A DNA stretch of 9,718 nucleotides, from NCBI GenBank assembly GCA_934590505.1, contig CAKTPC010000078.1, positions 1 through 9,718 on the forward strand. Direction: 5' to 3'. The DNA is from an uncultured Oscillospiraceae bacterium (GTDB lineage: Bacteria > Bacillota > Clostridia > Oscillospirales > Oscillospiraceae). A model generated the notes under the pieces. The model had not been told where the DNA came from. It was given only the letters and a program-made list of their open reading frames with translations, and did no database searches. Below, piece after piece: positions 7,150 to 9,718 of this stretch; positions within the stretch are counted from its first letter, which is position 1; each line of letters opens with the position of its first letter. Made by a program: the position numbers and the translations under genes.

Positions 7150-7226
7150 AGTCGTAATATCCCACGGCGTTTGCCGCGCATATATCCTTTTAATTGTTGG
7201 AAATATATTTGATAGAAAGTGTATGT

Positions 7227-7255
7227 ATAATACAACCTGTCCGCGGCTTTTGCAA
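7227..7255 (-). promoter_or_regulatory. Probable promoter of the PMT-type glycosyltransferase
   Basis: The minus strand has TTGCAA (7255-7250, 4 of 6), 17 bases, then TATTAT (7232-7227, 5 of 6). The predicted start near 7220 gives a leader of about 70 bases. It is divergent from the suf promoter, with about 80 bases between the two -35 elements. Confidence 0.6.
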
Positions 7256-7337
7256 GTGCGCGCGGGTGAAAGCGGACAATATGCGGTATTTTTAACCAAA
7301 AGTTCATCTTTTTATACACAAGCTGTGCTAACTCCTA

Positions 7338-7366
7338 TTGACATTGTAGGATTAGACAAGTATAAT
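7338..7366 (+). promoter_or_regulatory. Perfect-consensus promoter of the suf operon, with overlapping inverted repeat
   Basis: TTGACA (7338-7343), exactly 17 bases, then TATAAT (7361-7366): all twelve consensus bases are present. The predicted start is near 7374. TCCTA (7333-7337) and TAGGA (7347-7351) form an inverted repeat flanking the -35 element, extendable to CTAA..TTAG with one bulged base, so a repressor could cover the -35. Suf promoters are often controlled by Rrf2-family (IscR-like) proteins, but I do not recognise this as a known IscR site. Confidence 0.85.
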
Positions 7367-7373
7367 TCCTGCT

Positions 7374-7505
7374 GGAGGACTGGGAATTGAAGCCGCCTCC
7401 CGCATACAAATGCCGGAACGGCTGCACCGCAGCCGGCCGCAGCGATATATCTATGGAAGCTGTCAGCGGGTGAGATGGCCGCGGACGGAAAGAGGTTGAA
7501 CGGAT
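7374..7505 (+). other. Long GC-rich 5' leader of the suf operon with predicted secondary structure
   Basis: About 130 bases separate the predicted transcription start from sufC. The leader contains GGAGG/CCTCC (7375-7379 with 7396-7400) and a perfect 7-bp hairpin CGGCTGC-ACC-GCAGCCG (7419-7435), followed by further GC-rich complementary pieces (CCGC/GCGG). No U-run follows the hairpin, so it is not an intrinsic terminator. I do not recognise a known riboswitch class. A 29-codon frame (7410-7499) has no ribosome site and is probably not translated. The rest of the 7150-7505 intergenic region holds only the two divergent promoters. Confidence 0.4.
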
Positions 7506-8255
7506 ATGAGTAAGAAGAATCTGCTTGAGGTAAAGAACCTTCACATCAGCGTTGAGGATAAGGAGATACTCCACGGCGTTGATCTGACAGTCGGCGAGGA
7601 CGAGACTCACGTCCTCATGGGGCCGAACGGCACGGGTAAGTCCACGCTGGGCTATGCCATCACCGGCAACCCCGAGTACACCGTGACCTCCGGCAAAATA
7701 ATATTCGACGGCGAGGATATAACCGAGCTGCCGGTAAACGAGAGAGCGAACAAGGGCATATTCCTTTCGTTCCAGAACCCGCTCGAGGTGCCGGGCGTGA
7801 CGCTCAGCGCCTTCATCCGCAGCGCGCTTGAGCAAAAGACCGGCAAGCGTCTGAGACTGTGGGACTTCAAGAAGAAGCTCGCGGAGACGATGGAGCTTCT
7901 GCACATGGACGCAAGCTACGCCGAGCGTGACCTGAACGTCGGCTTCTCCGGCGGCGAAAAGAAAAAGGCGGAGATACTCCAGATGCTGATGCTCGAGCCG
8001 AAGCTCGCAATCCTTGACGAGACGGACTCCGGGCTCGATGTCGATGCGGTGCGCACCGTATCGCAGGGCGTTCAGCTCTACCGTGAGCGCGTCCACGGTT
8101 CGCTGCTCATCATCACCCACAGCACGAGGATCCTTGAAGCGCTGACGGTCGATGAGACGCACGTCATGGAAAACGGCGTGATCGTCAGAAACGGCGGTGC
8201 GGAGCTGGTCGACGAGATCAACGAAAACGGCTTCGGCATTATCAAGGCCGAGTAA
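7506..8255 (+). CDS. sufC: Fe-S cluster assembly ATPase SufC
   Basis: This 249-residue soluble ABC-type ATPase energises the SufBCD scaffold that builds iron-sulfur clusters in the cytoplasm. Motifs in order are Walker A GPNGTGKST (39-47), Q-loop SFQNP (Gln90), ABC signature SGGEKKK (148-154), Walker B LAILDETDSGLD (167-177, with the SufC-typical DETDSGLD) and the switch His in ITHSTRIL (205). Length and the NVGFSGGEKKKAEILQM context are diagnostic for SufC rather than a transporter ATPase. AGAGG lies about 10 bases before the ATG. It is the first gene of the suf operon; sufB begins 15 bases after its stop. The sufC-first order is common in Firmicutes and archaea. Confidence 0.97.
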   Translation: MSKKNLLEVKNLHISVEDKEILHGVDLTVGEDETHVLMGPNGTGKSTLGYAITGNPEYTVTSGKIIFDGEDITELPVNERANKGIFLSFQNPLEVPGVTLSAFIRSALEQKTGKRLRLWDFKKKLAETMELLHMDASYAERDLNVGFSGGEKKKAEILQMLMLEPKLAILDETDSGLDVDAVRTVSQGVQLYRERVHGSLLIITHSTRILEALTVDETHVMENGVIVRNGGAELVDEINENGFGIIKAE

Positions 8256-8270
8256 GGCTGGTGATTTGCG

Positions 8271-9677
8271 ATGAAAGAGAAAACTCAGGTCGAGGATATC
8301 GATCGCAGCATATATGATATAAAGGATAAGGAAAACGACGCCTACCGCATGGAGGACGGGCTGACCCCCGAGATCATCGAAAAGCTCTCCAAAGAGAAGG
8401 GCGACCCCGAGTGGATGCGCGAGTTCCGTCTGAAGTCCCTCGAAACGTATAACGAGATGACGCTCCCAAACTGGGGGCCTTCGATAGAGGGGCTGGACAT
8501 GGACCATATCGCGACCTATGTCAGACCTAAGACCGACATGAAGAACGACTGGAAGGACGTCCCGCAGGATATCAAGGACACCTTTGAGCGTCTCGGCATC
8601 CCGCAGGCGGAGCGCAAGTCGCTTGCCGGTGTCGGTGCGCAGTACGACTCCGAGCTTGTCTATCACAACGTGAAGTCCGAGGTTGCCGAGCAGGGCGTTA
8701 TATACACCGATATGGAAAGCGCGCTCAAGGGCGAGTATGCCGAGATGGTGCATGAGTATTTCATGAAGCTCGTCACACCGCGCGATCATAAGTTCGCCGC
8801 ACTCCACGGCGCGGTGTGGTCGGGCGGCTCGTTCGTGTACGTGCCGAAGGGTGTGCAGGTCTCGATACCGCTCCAGTCCTACTTCCGCCTTAACGCCAAG
8901 GGGGCGGGGCAGTTCGAGCATACGCTCATCATCGTCGATGAGGGCGCGAGCCTGCACTTCATTGAGGGCTGCTCCGCTCCGAAGTACAATGTCGCGAACC
9001 TGCACGCCGGCTGCGTAGAGCTGTATGTAAAGAAGAACGCGAAGCTGCGCTACTCGACCATTGAGAATTGGTCGAAGAACATGTATAACCTCAACACCAA
9101 GCGCGCGCTCGTTGAGGAAAACGGTGTTATTGAGTGGGTGTCCGGTTCCTTCGGCTCCCATGTCGGCTGCCTGTACCCGATGAGCGTCCTCAAGGGCGAT
9201 AACTCCCGTATGGAGTTCACCGGCGTTACCTTTGCAGGCGCGGGGCAGAACCTCGACACCGGCGCGAAGGTCACGCATATCGGCAGGAACACAAGCTCCT
9301 ATATGAATACCCGCTCGATAAGCAAGAGCGGCGGCATCAGCACCTTCCGCAGCAGCGTCGTCGTAGCAAAGACCGCGAAGGGTGCAAAGTCCTCTGTTTC
9401 CTGCCAGTCCCTGATGCTCGACTCCGAGTCGCGTTCCGATACCGTCCCTGCTATGGATATCCGCACGAGGGACGCATCTGTCGGCCATGAGGCGAAGATC
9501 GGCAGCATCAGCAACGACGCTATCTTCTATCTGATGAGCCGCGGCATGAGCGAGGAGGACGCAAGGGCGATGATCGTCAGCGGTTTTGCCGACAATGTCT
9601 CCAAAGAGCTGCCGGTGGAATACGCCGTTGAGATGAACAACCTCATCCGCCTTGAGATGAAGGGCAGCATAGGCTGA
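8271..9677 (+). CDS. sufB: Fe-S cluster assembly scaffold protein SufB
   Basis: This 468-residue core scaffold binds SufC and SufD and assembles nascent iron-sulfur clusters. The N-terminal helical region contains FRLKSLETYNEMTLPNWGP (about 52-70). The right-handed beta-helix core spans about 170-410 and includes HGAVWSGGSFVYVPKGVQV (179-197). Key residues expected from E. coli SufB are present: Cys234 in EGCSAP, Cys378 in VSCQSLM, and His406-Glu407 in VGHEAKIG. The C-terminal helical end (MSRGMSEEDARAMIVSGFADNV) is complete and there is no intein. The start ATG follows sufC by 15 bases with GGTGAT 5 bases upstream, a modest ribosome site consistent with coupled translation. Confidence 0.97.
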   Translation: MKEKTQVEDIDRSIYDIKDKENDAYRMEDGLTPEIIEKLSKEKGDPEWMREFRLKSLETYNEMTLPNWGPSIEGLDMDHIATYVRPKTDMKNDWKDVPQDIKDTFERLGIPQAERKSLAGVGAQYDSELVYHNVKSEVAEQGVIYTDMESALKGEYAEMVHEYFMKLVTPRDHKFAALHGAVWSGGSFVYVPKGVQVSIPLQSYFRLNAKGAGQFEHTLIIVDEGASLHFIEGCSAPKYNVANLHAGCVELYVKKNAKLRYSTIENWSKNMYNLNTKRALVEENGVIEWVSGSFGSHVGCLYPMSVLKGDNSRMEFTGVTFAGAGQNLDTGAKVTHIGRNTSSYMNTRSISKSGGISTFRSSVVVAKTAKGAKSSVSCQSLMLDSESRSDTVPAMDIRTRDASVGHEAKIGSISNDAIFYLMSRGMSEEDARAMIVSGFADNVSKELPVEYAVEMNNLIRLEMKGSIG

Positions 9678-9693
9678 ACGGGGAGGCAGAACG

Positions 9694-9718
9694 ATGGAAA
9701 AGAAAATGCTTATAAACA
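9694..9718 (+). CDS. Start of the third suf-operon gene, probably sufD (cut by window end)
   Basis: An ATG at 9694 begins an open frame (MEKKMLIN...) that runs off the window. GGGAGG (9681-9686) is 7 bases upstream, a strong ribosome site, and the gap to the sufB stop is 16 bases, so it belongs to the same operon. SufD is the expected product because it normally follows sufCB, but eight residues cannot show this; a cysteine desulfurase (sufS) is the main alternative. Confidence 0.6.

Noticed and set aside
7150..7299. N-terminal 50-residue extension of the PMT protein to an ATG at 7299
   Set aside because: The best promoter lies inside the stretch, the sequence is AT-rich and intergenic in character, and the protein from 7149 already begins just before a normal first membrane helix.
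7329..7355. Same metalloregulator operator shared by the suf promoter and the metal-ATPase operon
   Set aside because: The half-sites occur in opposite order (CTAA..TTAG against TTAG..CTAA) with different spacing, so they do not form one motif.
7410..7499. 29-codon frame in the suf leader
   Set aside because: No ribosome site and an arginine-rich composition that follows from GC-rich stems; more likely structured leader than peptide.
7335..9488. 717-residue open frame antisense to sufC and sufB
   Set aside because: It covers two certain genes exactly opposite them, has no ribosome site or recognisable domains, and is rich in Arg, Leu, His and Val as expected from the reverse reading of GC-biased codons.

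Overview
The window looks like chromosomal DNA from an anaerobic, GC-rich gut-type Firmicute (class Clostridia, probably the Oscillospiraceae/Ruminococcaceae area). The evidence is an RpoC C-terminus without the large trigger-loop insertion of proteobacteria, a sufC-sufB-(sufD) operon, strong GGAGG-type ribosome sites, consensus sigma-A promoters, and a small-protein/P-type-ATPase pair of a kind I associate with Clostridia. The organism assignment is inference; no rRNA is present.

Layout. (i) 1-1512 (+): the 3' end of rpoC, closed by a bidirectional terminator shared with the convergent operon. (ii) 3929-1590 (-): a two-gene operon encoding an 86-residue alanine-rich protein with a glycine-rich hydrophobic N-terminus, then a 690-residue P1B-type metal ATPase with an SCA motif where most P1B pumps have CPC. 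Upstream are a strong promoter, a terminator-like hairpin starting at about +1, and a 24-bp palindrome resembling a DtxR/IdeR-family metal-regulator operator. (iii) 4230-4155 (-): tRNA-Ala(GGC) with its own promoter and terminator. (iv) 5253-4333 (-): an AEC-family permease. (v) 7149-5401 (-): a GT39/PMT-type membrane glycosyltransferase with a predicted extracytoplasmic beta-rich insert. (vi) 7338-9718 (+): a suf operon (sufC, sufB and the first codons of a third gene, probably sufD) behind a perfect-consensus promoter and a roughly 130-nt GC-rich leader.

The most interesting part is (ii). A GxxxG-bearing small protein directly upstream of an SCA-motif P1B ATPase, under a probable iron- or manganese-responsive operator, matches what I recall of ferrosome (fez) loci, which build membrane-bound iron-storage granules in Clostridioides difficile and Desulfovibrio. 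If correct, this operon makes an iron-storage organelle, or at least an iron/manganese transport system. The suf operon at the other end is also iron-related, but nothing in the sequence links the two regulatory regions.

Several start codons were moved from the longest open frame. The AEC gene starts at 5253 (strong ribosome site) rather than 5277, and the PMT gene at 7149 rather than 7299, because the best promoter lies inside the longer frame. Long antisense open frames over the PMT, sufC/sufB and rpoC genes are treated as by-products of base composition.
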